This document shows, one piece after another, positions 11,162 through 24,022 of a DNA stretch of 64,000 nt (the first letter of the stretch is position 1; each line of letters begins with the position of its first letter). The position numbers and the translations under genes are program-made. Source of the DNA: Verticillium longisporum (Eukaryota > Ascomycota > Sordariomycetes > Glomerellales > Plectosphaerellaceae). Under the pieces are notes generated by a model. That model searched no databases and was not told the DNA's origin. It was given only the letters and a program-made list of their open reading frames with translations. Location: assembly GCA_019188255.1 (NCBI GenBank), contig JAETXT010000009.1:2604001-2668000 (forward strand), written 5' to 3'.

Positions 11162-11634
11162 ATGGGTCATTTCAAAGTTTAGTTGATGCAAGCTGGATGA
11201 TATCCATTTGACTCACTGAGCTGTCGTAATTGGTGAATTTGTGAATACAACGAGTTGTTTATGTATTCAATTGCTTTGTGAAAGCAATCCTTGGGTGGAA
11301 GCTGTGTGCATATCGACCTCGCAATTTGTGTTTCAAGTTTCGGGGCATCGGAGAGCAACGTGGTGCTTTACTTTTGCTTGATCCTGGGATGAGTGAAGAG
11401 AGACCGCACATGGAAAGACAGCATGGTACAGACTACAATGCAACGTGGCGTCATTGGAACCTTCAGTCATCAGAAAAGTATTGATCGATAATTGTAATAA
11501 ATGTATATCCAAGGCCGGTAGACTGTGCCCTAAAAACCACAAGTGTAGACGAGACGACCAGCCACCGTCCCATGTCCAGAAACGCCCTACAAAAATGCAA
11601 TGCTTGATGTCGAGATGACAGTACAGCGATAGGG
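11162..11634. other. convergent 3' region NOP4 / NIPA gene
   Basis: A 473-base AT-richer gap between convergent genes. A candidate plus-strand AATAAA occurs at about 11496-11501. No coding frame is supported. Confidence 0.45.
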
Positions 11635-13767
11635 CTATGGAGCATCTTCCTCCAGCCCGCCCTCGGCAGGATCCCTCTTCTTTTGCTTCACTCTGAAGAG
11701 CTCCCCCAGGGTATCACTCAGACTTCTAGGCCGACCGGTCCCGACAGAGGCCGACGCAAGGCGTGGTTCTTGCCTGGGCTGTATCGGCTCGTCTGATATT
11801 ATGTTGAGCTCATCCTGCGAGCGAGAGGCCAGACCTCGCCTTTCGGCCACCTCCTGCTCCTCTTCCGACATGAACAGACTCGCGCGGATGCTGGTCCGGA
11901 GGCGTTTCATGGAGGGCCTCTTCAGCAAGGGGTTATCAGCATTCCGCAGCAGAGTGTCCTTGACCACAGCGCTGACTGTTGATGACAAGGGTGATGGCGA
12001 GAAGAACGGCCCACTGAACTTTGAACTTTGCGGCCTCTGTGACGCGGGAACCGAGAGGTGGCGCGGTGTCATCAATTGAGGTTCAGCTGTATATGACGTT
12101 GGTCCCAGACCGTCCCGGAACGGTGTGGCGGGTTCGGATGGTGTCATCAATGAGGCGACCGCATCCTCAGAAATGGTGCGCACACCGCGAACAGGCGATT
12201 CATCGCCCGACATGGCCCACGGGTTGCTAAGAAGTGGCGCCGATTCGCCGGATGTCCTGGGTGGGTTGACAGATGGCCTCCTGAGCGTTGGCTTCCCGCT
12301 GTCATGCTGCATGTCGGTTTGGAAGATGTTGGCGTGCGACACTTTGGAGGAACGACGGGAACTTGACGCCCCGCCAGGGGTTGACGGATGCTGCGCAGAA
12401 TGGTGCGAATCGTGACGAGCAAGTCCTATCGTTGCCTCGCCATCGATCTCCGAGTAGGACTCTTCTTCGTTCTCCCCTGGCCTCCCGCTAGTGACCAGAA
12501 ACACGCCAAAGAAGGTGAGCAGGCAGCCGCCGATGAATTTCCCCGCTTGTTCGCCAGAAGTGCGCTCGAAATCTCTGTACAGGACGGCGCTGCCGACAAT
12601 GACACAGAGGGTGAATGTCACGAATTGGATGGGTATCACCTGTGTCGACGGAAACCTCTGCAGGGCTTTGTTGACGTAGCGAACTTGCATGACAGCTGTA
12701 AACAGCAGAATGAAGAGCAGCACATATGTGACAGGAGTCTTGAAGGCACCTAGAAGGGTGGACGAGAGCATCGAGGAGACACCCTTGGTCGACAGGGCAG
12801 TGTAGCCACCTGATGAGGAGCGGTTAGTACGTGATACAAGAACAAGGTCGTTTCCCCCCTGCTTCGGCAGAATTGACTCCCAGGGAGGCTACATACCGAA
12901 GAGACCGACAAGGCCGAGGTCAACCAGAATGGTTCGGTGGCCATACCGAGGGCTTGCCCACATGAGGATGGCGATGAGCGTAACGGTTACGGCAAGGTAT
13001 ACTTTGAACTCGATCGTTGTGATGTGATCCCACACATCATGAGGGTCCAGCTTTGTCTCCTCTTGTTTGGCACTCAAAACGACTGTGACCACGCCACCGG
13101 TCGCGATGATGACGCCCCAGAAGTCTCGCTGGCGGAAGACTTCCTTGAAAAAGATGGGAGCAATGATACAATTGGAGATGAGGGCGACGACACCGAGGGG
13201 CGACACGATAGACGCCGGCGCGAACCCATATGCCAGAAAGTTGCCGAGCTCGCCCAGGGTGATGAGAATCTGACCGGCCCACCAGTATGGCGATTTGAGA
13301 TAGGTTGAGGCAACCTGCTCCTCGTCGTCTCCAGAGCTGTCAGACTCGGTTGAATCTTCGGACCGGAACGACCGCGTCAGAGAATCGGATGCCCCCGACG
13401 TTCCATTCCCCGCATGATTGCCATTGAAGTATGTCTCGTCTTCAGAGTGGTTCTGTGGTGTGCCCAGCGTGCCATATGTTCCTCCTGCAGCTCCTCCTGC
13501 ACCGTTGACGCCGTCCTGGTTAGATCTCAATGCTTCCTTGGCTCGTCGGCGAACGCGGCGGCGCTCGCGATGCAGACGAATGTGCGCATAGCGCTGCACA
13601 TTCAGCGCAAGCGCGATGAGGACATTACCGACAATGGCGGTGGTGATGCCGATCAGAGATGACCAGTTCTGCAGGTCTCCATTGTTGTCGTCGCTGCCAG
13701 AATCCTCCCGGCGTATAGAACCGGGATCGGGCACAATGTTGGGAATGAAGGACCCAAGGGCGCCCAT
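11635..13767 (-). CDS. NIPA-type (DUF803) magnesium transporter
   Basis: Two exons on the minus strand, 12897-13767 and 11635-12809, joined across an 87-nt GT-AG intron, give 681 residues. The family (PF05653, related to EamA/DMT transporters) carries Mg2+ across plasma or endosomal membranes with about nine helices. The first helix (residues about 34-54) is SSLIGITTAIVGNVLIALALN, followed by RYAHIRLHRERRRVRRR. A long cytosolic insert of about 100 residues comes next. Then come KSPYWWAGQILITLGELGNFLAYGFAPASIVSPLG, the most diagnostic stretch, ALISNCIIAPIFFKEVFRQRDFWG and LGLVGLFGGYTALSTKGVSSML. The C-terminal 300 or so residues are Ser/Pro-rich and probably disordered. It faces the 14508 gene head to head. 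Confidence 0.87.
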
Positions 13768-14507
13768 CGTTGGCGAGTAGCGAAGACGATCGCACTCAGG
13801 CGTTCAGGGGCAGCACTCGGGATGCTCGAATGTGCGGCGAGGTTGTCGGAATGTTGGAGGTAACGGTACGGCAGCGGGATGTCGACACCCATGTACAACT
13901 ACTGCGGGTCAAATTGAGGGTCATCGGAGGGGGTCGAATGCCTGTTGTCGAGGGTGGGCGGGCGTATCAGTCGCTAAAAGGCATGAAGGCACAAGCAACG
14001 AATATGACGCGAGAGAGTGCGACGGCCCTGCGCGAGATCAGGGAAGCTGGCGGGCTTGTCGAGGCGAAGAGATCGAATCCATCTTGGCGCGGTAGGCAGA
14101 GGCAGAAAGCGGCTCAGACAGCTGAGGAAAGAGATGCCGGCGGCGCCGTTCATGCGCGCCACAGCTGGGATGACTGTGCCTGTGCCACACTTTACCAACC
14201 ACGTCACAGTGGGGTGATTGATGTTGACCTCTCAACTCCCCGCTCACCTCCAAGTCGACATCGACAAGCCTCTTCCTCATCTTCACCATTCTCTTTGCGA
14301 CCCGTGTCTCCATCCAGCAGAATCCTGCCAAAAACGCCCGTGTTCTTATTCCTACTAGTCGTTGACTGTTTCCGTATTGTCTTTATATTAGTGAATTCCT
14401 CGTAGTCTGTCGTCTGCTGCCTGCTGGCTGGAGACCCAGCTCTCCGTGGTATATAGCACCACGTTCTCACATCTCCTTACCTTCCTTGATGCGCAGCAAC
14501 ATTCAAC
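13768..14507. promoter_or_regulatory. divergent promoter region NIPA gene / 14508 gene
   Basis: About 740 bases between two divergent starts, so both promoters lie here. A TATA-like gtatatagc occurs at about 14449, close to the 14508 start, and pyrimidine-rich tracts occur near 14260-14310. Frames in this stretch look non-coding. Confidence 0.4.
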
Positions 14508-15695
14508 ATGCCAAGCGACGACCCCTTCACCAGTTTTTTCCATCGCCTCAAGCAGCAGGTTGATGAACAGATAGGAACTGCCCTCCAGGGCGCGTTGGGC
14601 CTGCCAACGGTTCTCTCCAAGACCATGAACACCCAGTGGATGGACCCTCCTGCAACCACGTTCAACACATCCCCCGACACCAACACTGGCGTCACTGAGG
14701 CGGCGGAACGACGTGGAGTGAGCCGTGACCCAGCACGTGGTCCCGCGAACCCCAATTCCACGTCCTGGTTAGCCTCCTTGGTGGACCCCGAAGTGCTTGC
14801 AGAGACCCTCTACCAGAGCCTCTGGATCTCGTTCCTCGTCGATTCGCCTCACTCACCACTGAAGTTGCGTGGCCTCCGTCAGCCGGTCCCCTCAGATTTG
14901 CCCGAGGGAGCCGACCCTCGCCTCTTCGGCTTCGAGGACGCCTTTGAAGATCTCCTCATGGTCAGCAGTGGACAAGGCCTGCCCGACATTCGAGAGAGAT
15001 GCGAGCTGAAGAAGGAATGGAACCGGCTGTACCCCCAGGGTCTCCCGCCTGTGCTGTGGCTCCATCAGCTCTGTCGACAAGGACTGTGGGACGGCTGGGA
15101 ACCGAGACCAGCTTCGTTGGAGGATATGATCAGTGAGAGGTGGCGTCGTTGGCTTGCGGCACAGGACGATCGTTTCGAGGATAAGTCTGTCACCAAGGAC
15201 GACGACCAACAGCCAAAGGAGACCAGGGCCGCAAATCCCTCCGACAGTCCCCTGACCGAGTCGACTGCGGCTCGCCCCTCTTCAGGGACGGAGGAAACGG
15301 AAGAAGACGCCTACGATACCATCGTAGGTCGTCAAAACCCCCGAGGTATCGAGGCACACTTGGAGGAGCTGATGAAGGCCTTTGCGTTCGTCGATGACCA
15401 GAGCAGAGAAGGCAACGGGCGCGAAGTCCGTAGCACCAGTCCACGCGAATTACCAGAGGGATGGCGGGTCGATGAAACGGTTCAGGAACAGAAGGATGTC
15501 AACGGCAACACCAAGACTACAAGGACCAGCATCACTTACGACGAGCAAGGCAGAGAGGTCGGCAGAGAAACGGAAACGCGCTCTCACTACTCGTGGTCCG
15601 CTACTCGCAGCGCTCACGAAAAGGGGCATGGAGAGAACTCGGATAACCACAAGAATGAAACAGGAACCACGGATCAGGGTTGGTTCTGGAAGTGA
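14508..15695 (+). CDS. conserved-looking hypothetical protein, 395 aa
   Basis: Single exon from ATG 14508 to TGA, 395 residues. I do not recognise the family. The N-terminus MPSDDPFTSFFHRLKQQVDEQIGT is amphipathic and lacks a signal peptide. The central part (about 90-220) looks folded, with DPEVLAETLYQSLWISFLVDSP, DPRLFGFEDAFEDLLMVSSG, KKEWNRLYPQGLPPVLWLHQL and MISERWRRWLAAQDD. The C-terminal third is acidic and charged, rich in Thr/Glu/Asn, ending DQGWFWK. There are no transmembrane helices and no catalytic motif. Codon use matches the neighbours and the frame fills the space between promoter and poly-A tract, so the call as a gene is firm. The function is unknown. Confidence 0.75.
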   Translation: MPSDDPFTSFFHRLKQQVDEQIGTALQGALGLPTVLSKTMNTQWMDPPATTFNTSPDTNTGVTEAAERRGVSRDPARGPANPNSTSWLASLVDPEVLAETLYQSLWISFLVDSPHSPLKLRGLRQPVPSDLPEGADPRLFGFEDAFEDLLMVSSGQGLPDIRERCELKKEWNRLYPQGLPPVLWLHQLCRQGLWDGWEPRPASLEDMISERWRRWLAAQDDRFEDKSVTKDDDQQPKETRAANPSDSPLTESTAARPSSGTEETEEDAYDTIVGRQNPRGIEAHLEELMKAFAFVDDQSREGNGREVRSTSPRELPEGWRVDETVQEQKDVNGNTKTTRTSITYDEQGREVGRETETRSHYSWSATRSAHEKGHGENSDNHKNETGTTDQGWFWK

Positions 15696-15737
15696 AAAAG
15701 GCTTCTTCGTTGACGGAAATCTTCTCATCAGGTAATG

Positions 15738-15764
15738 AAAAAAAAAAAAAAAAAAAAAAAAAAA
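15738..15764 (+). repeat. A27 homopolymer downstream of the 14508 gene
   Basis: An uninterrupted run of 27 adenines begins about 43 bases after the stop codon. It could be a genomic microsatellite or the trace of a retroposed poly-A tail; the upstream gene is intronless, but no target-site duplication was seen. Confidence 0.8.
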
Positions 15765-15993
15765 CAACGGATGCAGCGGCCACTATCAGTTGGTTTCATA
15801 CGCTTCTCACGAACTGCCTGACTGACATTTTGCAATTGCAATGTCTGCTCTACGTGTGAAGAAACTCCACTGTTCATGACGATATCTCGCACACAATGTC
15901 AACTGCCATGCCAACATCACGATCATCACGCTGCAGGGCACCGCAGCGCTTCCGATCGCCGCAAAGAAGTCTGGAGTAGCCCGAGCGTCTGCG

Positions 15994-16019
15994 ATGGCGT
16001 ATGGCGTATGGCGTATGGC
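15994..16019 (+). repeat. 7-bp tandem repeat (atggcgt)
   Basis: About 3.5 perfect copies of atggcgt in the gene-free region. A minor simple repeat. Confidence 0.75.
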
Positions 16020-18966
16020 TCCTCGGTCATACTGACCTCATTGACCGATTTAAGCTGGCTCGATGCAACCTGTAGCGCATCGTCGTTGCGTGGCCGCAAG
16101 TCATGTTACATATGGCCAGGGTCATCTTACGGTCTTGCCACATAGAAAAGGTCCAAATGAAGCAGCCCAGCCTCGCCGCGCCGCCACGACCTGCAACACA
16201 ACCAAGGCTGACCTGACCAGCCTGCTGAAGATATCCATATCCCTGGAGACGCGCTCTCGCGTGGCCGGCCGACCTCTGCCTTCTCGCAGGCACGTTCTCT
16301 TCCCGTCCGTGCGCGTGGTATCACCAAGGATGAAACTTTAAGGCCTAATATGACGCTCTGTTAATGACTGACAGAAAGGCGAGAAGTCAATCTCTGTGTC
16401 GCGGGCGGCCCGGTGGCAAGAGGAGAAACAAACAAAAGGAGAAGGCAGCATCGGCTGGCGGGATGGTACCTCAGCACGGCCGGGGTCGCGTCCGCTTCCA
16501 GGCTTGGTGCTGGACGTGAATCGGGCTGCAGAGGGGTGCTATTCCCACTTCGAGGTCGGGCGGTGGGGAGCTTAAGAGCTCTGGTAACGTCCAAGGATTC
16601 GGGAGCTCGGTTTCAACCTTTTCGGGCGTCATGCCAGTGGATGAGACGGACAAAAGGGACAACGGATGCCAACCACTCACGCACCCAGCCAAGCAGAGTT
16701 CTGAGTTGCGTGCTCTCTTGACCGGTGTGGCTGACTGACCCGGCGCGCACAGAAAGCTACTTTTCCTCCCGCCTTGCCCTGCCTGCAGCAATTGGGGAGG
16801 CTCAAACGCGGAGCCCAAGTGGTAAGCCCCCCCGACGGTCGTGCAACGATGCTTGACACAACGAGCAGGTGGAATGGCGGACGGTGTTGTCGCAGTACCA
16901 CCGCCACGTCACGCCATGCCATGGTGTAGGCCATACGGCACACACAGGCGCGCGCGGCGAACTTCGGACGGCTGCGGCAACCACGAGCACGAGGCTGTGA
17001 GCGCCGCCAAGAGTCAAACATCGGCATTTGCTGGGTGCCGCGCCACGATTTCTCGAGTAAGGAGAGACCTGCTCAGATGCCCCGTGCTGGTCGGCTCTTC
17101 ATCTCCTAATCTCTCTCTCATCTCTCTCATATCAACTTACCTTACTCATCTCCTGATATATGTCATCGGGGACCAGGGAGTGATCGAGGCGCGGCCGGGG
17201 AACGGTCGTCCCTCGTCCCGGCACGGCATAGAAGGCCGGCAGAGCTTCGAGCCTCCCTCTCTAGCTCTCTCCACCCAGCCTTCGAGCTTCCCAGGCCCTG
17301 CTGCACCCTCCGCGTGCCCAAGCTTCCTCGACGTGCGACAGGCACCAGGCACGAAGAACCAGTCCGAGCGAAATGGAACTGAATCTCCCCAATGGGCCCT
17401 GAATGGTGATGGGCCCCCCCTCCCCCGTTTGCTTCCTTCCCAAGTGAGGTAAGGGCGCCAGAAGCTAAAACGAGGCGGTGCCGTGGGAAGCCAAGATGCC
17501 GAGCGAGCGAGCGGTTTTCCCTAGTGACGGATAAGGCGTTTGACGTTGTTGGTTCGGAAGCCGAAGGGGGGTGATCTAGTATGAGGGGGGTGGGGGGTGT
17601 AGATCGTGGGGGGTCTTGCTGGGGATGAAGGGGTAGGGCCCCTCATCATCTCGTGGTAATGCACCCCCTTTGCCCTGGATGCTCCTGCCAAGGTGCGAGC
17701 GAGGTAATGTACAATAGTCATGGATCCGGAAGGAAAGTCCAGGAGCTAGCTACCTGCCCAAGTCCCTGCCTCAGGAACCCCTGCGTCCCTCCCTCCTGCC
17801 AACTCGCAACGGATGGACTCCCCATATCCTCCATATTCCCCTGACGCCAAAATGCCTAGGTCCTGTACCATGTACACCGGCGCCCACCTTGGTGCGCTCC
17901 TGCCGACAAATAGCCGCCCGTTCGGTTTCTTAGCGTAGATGGGGCGCGACGCGTCGGCCGACAGCAAGCCCTTACGTTATGGACCCCCCCTCAATGCCCG
18001 GCTTTTCCCCTGGTGTTTATTTTTATGTGCTCACAACAGGACACCCATCTCTCATAATGATGCCATCTGCACAATCCGCTACCGGGATCATCGTGGCCTG
18101 TCTGGCCCAGAAAGGCTGTTGCAAGGCCGAGTCTCCCGCTCACAAATGCAGGCACACACGGCAGACAGCCACATTAGCGGTGCCAGGCACCAGGACACTC
18201 TCGAGAAACTCAAAGTGGTCCTCTCGCTGACTCGTCAATTCGCCAGCGAAGCCAGACCCCGTTTCTCGACTCATACACAAGTCGTCGTCGGTTTACGTGG
18301 CTACTCCGGCAGTGCTCGAGAGGAGAACTCAAATACGAGCAAGGAAAAAAAACCCAGTCTCCATCACAGCGAGCAGCCCACCAGCACCCCATCAGGAGAA
18401 CCACTTCGTCTACCGTAGCAGGGACCCGTCTTCGATCTCATCGGCAGACGTTGACTGACTGACCGGCAGGTGCGCTGTCAGGCATTACGATTGTCTCCCT
18501 CACCAAGACAGACCCTGAATCCCTACACGGCATCCTGTCGGCTTTTTTTTTTTGGAAGCCAGTGGACCCCCCGAGCGAGCCCGGCCAGTAGGCACTTGCT
18601 TTTAGCACCCCGACGTCCACTGCGGGCCTTTGCTGGTCCCGCGACGGCGGTTTCGCTTTGTCCCAGTACCACATTGAGAGATCGACCATCTGCCCTTGCT
18701 CTGCCCCGTCCTTCTGCCCTACCTGCCCTTCCTGTCCTGATTGCGCCTCGAGAGTCTACGTGGGAGAGGACTCGCCCGGGGGAAACGACCAACTTGGGCA
18801 AGATGGGCAAGACCTCGCGCCGTTTATGGCGTGTCAAGTCGGTGTGCGCGCGCACCACGTTTCACCAACTCTATATTCGAGGTTGTATCGCGTCCGACGA
18901 TCTTTCTTCGATAGGCTTGGCGGGAGACGGTAGCAGGGGAACTCGGGGCAACGTAATCTGGCAGCC

Positions 18967-19000
18967 CTGGCAGTTCTGGCAGTTCTGGCAGTTCTGGCAG
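18967..19000 (+). repeat. 9-bp tandem repeat (cagttctgg)
   Basis: Three to four near-perfect copies of cagttctgg in the gene-free region. Confidence 0.75.
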
Positions 19001-22000
19001 CTCATTCTGTCTCTGCAGCCTGCCGTCCTAGAACGTCGAGCTGCGGACGTCTAGGCTCGGCTTCACGCGCCAACAGCGTGGCTCGTCACACCGACTGCTC
19101 TCCAATTGCTTTTTGGTTGAGACATCGAATGGCACATGCACTTTCTTATCATGGACCACGTCGAGAGGCTATGACTTCTGTCTCGTACGATGGCAGGTTC
19201 AGGAAGGAATACCTGGACATCCCTGGCCTGGAATTTCACGTCACTGTTCCTTCATGACCTGTGCTTCCTTGTGGGGTCGAAGACATGCTTACCATGTGCG
19301 TACGTACCGTGCCTGTGAAGGAGGGCAAAGAACTGCACAATGAATGGCTGTCAGGCTGATTGGGTCGCACGAGAAATCTCTACCTTCGAGACGCATACCC
19401 GTGCCTGACCTAGGTACCTACCACGCATACACAGCTTCGTGCCCTCGATTCGATCCACACACACACGAAGAGAGGAGCAGCTGCAGCTCCGGAATCCGGA
19501 TCGTCTGTCTGCGATGCATGGCCGTCTTCAGAGGCCAAGGGCCCGCCGAGGAGGGGCACGCGGGTGCTTGGAGGTGAGGAGCTCCAGGGCAGCCAAGGCA
19601 AGATGAGGCGAGGTACCACGAAGCGACACACGGCAAGCAACAAGAATGCTCACCATCAGTGCGAGGAAGCCCCGCAGGCGCATATGCCCAGAGACTCCAG
19701 CTCTGCAGTCCGTGGTGCAGCTTGCAGCAGAGGAACAGGAAGCCGCGCTCGAAAAAATATTGCATGGCTGCAGGTCCCCATGCTGCATCGCCTCAGGGCA
19801 CAGCATGCTGTGCCCTTGACATATTCTTGCACCCTTCCGCCTCCTCATGCAAAACAAACTTTCTTCAGTGACCTCGTCCTTGCGTCGGTCGAAATAGTCG
19901 ATCGATGATCGGCGCATGTGAGACTGCGAAGCGGTGTCATGTAGGGTTCGGTACAAAGAACGTCGACACAATAGCACGGGCTGCTGGCTGAGATCACGTC
20001 CCAGACAACAGTGTCGAGCTGGTACCATGTGAGCGGCCACGTTCCGAACGTTAAACATGGCGTGGACGGAACAACATCGACACGAAGGGGTGAAAAAAGG
20101 ACGCATTTCGACGCACAAGTGTCCCGCCGTGATGGGACGCTCCGCTATGCTGTGGGGTGGGCAGCACAAGGCCGCTCGCCTCAACGCGGGGACTCGACGT
20201 GAGATGTGCGACTGGTCAACCGTCTGTGCGCACTGTTGGAGCTTGATGCAGGCTCATGGACCGACTGACAGCTCACCCGAGGCATTTGCCCTCTCGCATA
20301 CTGCAGGTGGAAGACCCCGGATATGCAACAGCAAGCTTGCCTAGTCACACACTTTTCTGACGGACAGCTTCAGCCTAACCATCCAGACGTTTGGGGGTCC
20401 CGACGAGGCAAAAGGATTTGGAACCAACCACACGTGGACCTGCCGGGGTCATTGTCCAATCGAGACTCACATCTCAACCTGATATTCCAGCCAACCAATC
20501 TGTTACCTTCCTGGCCTTTCGGCCTGTCTTGCCAGAGGAGGCAGGACGAGGCTGGCAACGCCATTCAACTCCATTATCACACTTTCACTATCATCCCGCG
20601 ACTCTTTCTTCTCCACCACAATCATCATGCGTGGGCAGCGCAGATTATCGTCAGTGGGGTGGTAAGGTCGAGAGGGCTGCATGTGGTAGATTGGCAATAG
20701 GCGACCAGAGTTGCACCAACACGCCTTTTCCGGCACTCGAATGATGTGTCTTCTACTCGTCTGCAGATGACGCACATATGAAGTCTGGGCCTTTGCTAGA
20801 CCCTCCACCGGACGCAAAGGCTTGTCGGCAGGCGTGCCACAAGAGGAACACACACGCAAGCACGTAGCTGGCAAAGCTGACGAAGGAGGAAATACATGAG
20901 CAGGTACGCTGACGGTCTCCCCCCGCCCCCTGGGACTTACTATGTACGTACTGGCAGCGAGGCCAGACCCTGGGCCAACTTCCAGGGTCTGTCTGGTCGA
21001 GGGCGGCCGGAATGTGGCGCCGTCGACCTTGTTGGACCAGGAAGGAAACCCCCTGCTGCTCTGAAAACTGGGGATAGAATCCCCCAGCGGAGAAGGCCAG
21101 GTCAGGGTACGGTGCTAAGCCGCGTCGATCATGATCTGTCACAATCGGCATCGTTCTGGCTCAGGTGCGGTATGGCGGTTTGCAACGAGGATACAGTCGA
21201 GAGGTTTCGCCTCGAGCACAGGGTTTTTGGAAGCAGCGGCAGTCTCACATGGGTTGCCCGAGGTTTGGCAAGATTGGAGGAGATGGCTTTCGGACAGCCG
21301 AAGGGAAGAAAGATAGCCGCGGCTGGAGGGATCTGACTCCTCCGAGACGCAACTGGGCGGGACGGTATGCAACACACGCCGGGTTGCTGCTGGGCCTTCG
21401 AGCCATGTCGGCTGGCTAGAATTTGTTGGCTGCGAAGACAAGGGCCACAAGTCAGCATCCAGTCCTCGTGTGATACTTGGGGTGGATAGGTGGATAGACC
21501 GATGACAGTCGATACATGTCAATCAGCCAGCCTCAGGGCCACACCGCGAGGCAAGGTGGTAACCGGCATCCCTGACGTCTGCAAGCAAGCTGGCGTCTGG
21601 GGGAGCAATATCGGAGGTGGACCAGGTGAGAGAGATTGGGATAGATGGGCGTAACCCAAGATTGTACAGTAGTGTGAAAGACGGCTGCGCCATGGAATTA
21701 CGATGGACAAGGCTATTCCGAAGACGTAGGCAACATCCTTCTTTGGTCGCAACCCCACAAGGCCCCACGGGCACAGCGACATACATGGTAGGTGAGGGAG
21801 GCTGGTGGCAAGCCGGGGCTCGGCTGTGATGTGTGACGATTGTTGACGGGCAAGCCAAGGGTCGAAGTTTTGTTGACTGCAGGTACAGATGGATCCCAAG
21901 AGCTTCGAGGCGAGCGAACGAGAGGGTGGCTGACGGCGGCCAGTCAGACGAGGACAAGGGCGTGTGGTGCTCACTGTCGAGAACGGTCTGGGTTGCGAAT

Positions 22001-22724
22001 GGCTGCGTTAGCTGCGAGCCTAGCACCTGATGAAGCTTTGGGAGCAAGATATTCGGAGCCAACTCAGTCGAGTCTGAGAGAGCAAACGCCTCTTCACAAG
22101 CGTGGAAAGTAGGACCAAAAAAAAACCATCACGTCGGAGCAGGCCGCGAATCGAGGCTTCAGCTGTCATTCATCCTCGTCAAGGCGACCACCCAAGCAAC
22201 CTTGGGTCTTGCTGACCGGTCAGTCCAGGGAAGTTGCAGTGGAGCTACCATCACTTGCAGCAACTGCGGGCCGGGCACCTCGACTGCTTCTTGCCATTTG
22301 AGTACCTTTGTGTGTCCAACCATAACGCGTCACCGCCCTCCATCTTATTGTTCCATCACGCCGCGGGAAGCTGCAGCCCTCCAGTCCTGCTCCTGCTCAT
22401 CCTCTTGTCTTTTTGCCTCTTCCTGTTCCTGTTGGACTCTTGCCTTTTTAACCTCTACATGTGCGATTACCTATGCTAGGGGGAGGGGGTGCTCCTGCCG
22501 GGTTGCACAGAGTGCAGCCGAGCAAGACGAAAGGAAAGTGAATCCCAGAGCAGCAGGACGAAAGGACGCGGTACCTTGCATTGTGGTTCCAGTGCCTTCC
22601 ATCTATCTATGTGTCCAGCTTCGCGGCACTTGGTCCTCGATGGCATCGTGGTTCAACCCTCCTTCGTCCACTTCACCCACCTGCCCCTCGTCCACCCACA
22701 CGCCCACCCACACCACCATCATCA

Positions 22725-22770
22725 CCATCAGTACCACCATCAGTACCACCATCAGTACCACCATCGCCAC
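22725..22770 (+). repeat. 12-bp tandem repeat (catcagtaccac)
   Basis: Three copies of catcagtaccac, preceded by degenerate cac/cat triplets. Its translations (His-rich or Ser/Val/Pro-rich) explain the long open frames around it. Confidence 0.75.
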
Positions 22771-23995
22771 ATGCCATTCCGTCCTGACATGCGCTCCCGG
22801 ACTGCCAGCCGGCGTCTGGATCCCAGCGGCTTGTCACGCCCAATATCCTCAGAGATTAGGCAGCCTGATATCCCATTTCCCAGGCCGTCTCGAGCTCGTC
22901 TTGGCTTCCATTCGCCATTTTCCCGATGCAGTCCATCATCAGCCGCGCCCAGATCGGCCCAGCTCTGCACGGCGCATCCTCCCTGGCTCCAGGTACTGCG
23001 GTTGACGGATCTTGCTCCCACTTCCATGGATGGCTCGCTCAATCGGGTCGAGCTTCACATGTCGCATGCTTCATGAGCGCCGTGGGACATCTGATGGTGG
23101 CCGTTGGAATGCCGAGTCCTCTTTCTTGCTGCTTCTCGCCTGGGCTCGCTTCGCAGTTGCAGCATGATGACGGGCTGCCGCTTTGCTCCGTCTCCAGATC
23201 ACGAGCCGGCACGCCTGCATAAAGGTGGTGCTGTACTATGGACACGCGCGCATTGCGTTCGAAATTGTTGCTGATTTACTCTGCCACTTCGCTTCGCACC
23301 GTGCATCCTTCCCCAGACTCGGCGTCCACGCCATTCTTTTTGCGTCGGCGACCCATACGGACACGCGACATGGAAAACTGCCCGTCGCAAATTAACCGCC
23401 TTTGCTCTGACAGGATAGGATAGAAGACGTGTAAATGACAACCACGCGGCGACAGACTTTCTCGTCCTGCCGGCCCAGCATCCCCCGGAATCCGCACCCG
23501 GAATCTCCTCCTCGACCGCCAACCAGACTCGATTCGTCGCTAGCCAAAGCCAACCACACACGCGTGCCCCCAGCGCCGTCAGCCTGGCCCGCCCCGCCCC
23601 GCCTCCTCTGTCCCTTTCACGCAAACCCCCCATCCGTACCTCAGATGGGTGTCAAGTCTTGCGCCGCCACCGGGGTGCTGCGACACTGTCCAGCACGGAG
23701 AACGAGACCAGAGAGCATGCCGCTCCTTGCACACAATACGCACTAACTCACGTCGGCGCCGAACCACGCTACTATACCTACTTCTCACTGACCACAACAT
23801 GTGGCTTCCCGCCGAATCGCCTACTGTGAGCGTCGCGGTACGAGAACCCCATACGGCGAGTCGAGTCCGCTGACAATCGGCTCTGTCGTTCTATGCATGC
23901 ACATGCATCAGGCGACCTTGATTCATAAACTCGTTTCCATGCACCCACGCTACTCTCACAAGCAGATAAAGCCTGGCGGCATGGCGCGCGTTGCC

Positions 23996-24022
23996 CTGCT
24001 CATGCTCATGCTCATGCTCGCC
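23996..24022 (+). repeat. 6-bp tandem repeat (ctcatg)
   Basis: About four copies of ctcatg within the gene-free region; it produces an apparent Leu-Met coding stretch that is not convincing. Confidence 0.7.

Noticed and set aside
15738..15764. A27 as proof of a retrotransposon
   Set aside because: No reverse transcriptase, no target duplication, and similar poly-A/T/C/G tracts are spread through the window.
16841..17452. 203-codon frame
   Set aside because: No recognisable family, no intron context, composition like the surrounding noncoding DNA.
22202..23005. 267-codon Ser/Cys/His-rich frame in the gene-free region
   Set aside because: Length is produced by ctg/tcc-rich and catcagtaccac repeats; other frames over the same bases are also open.
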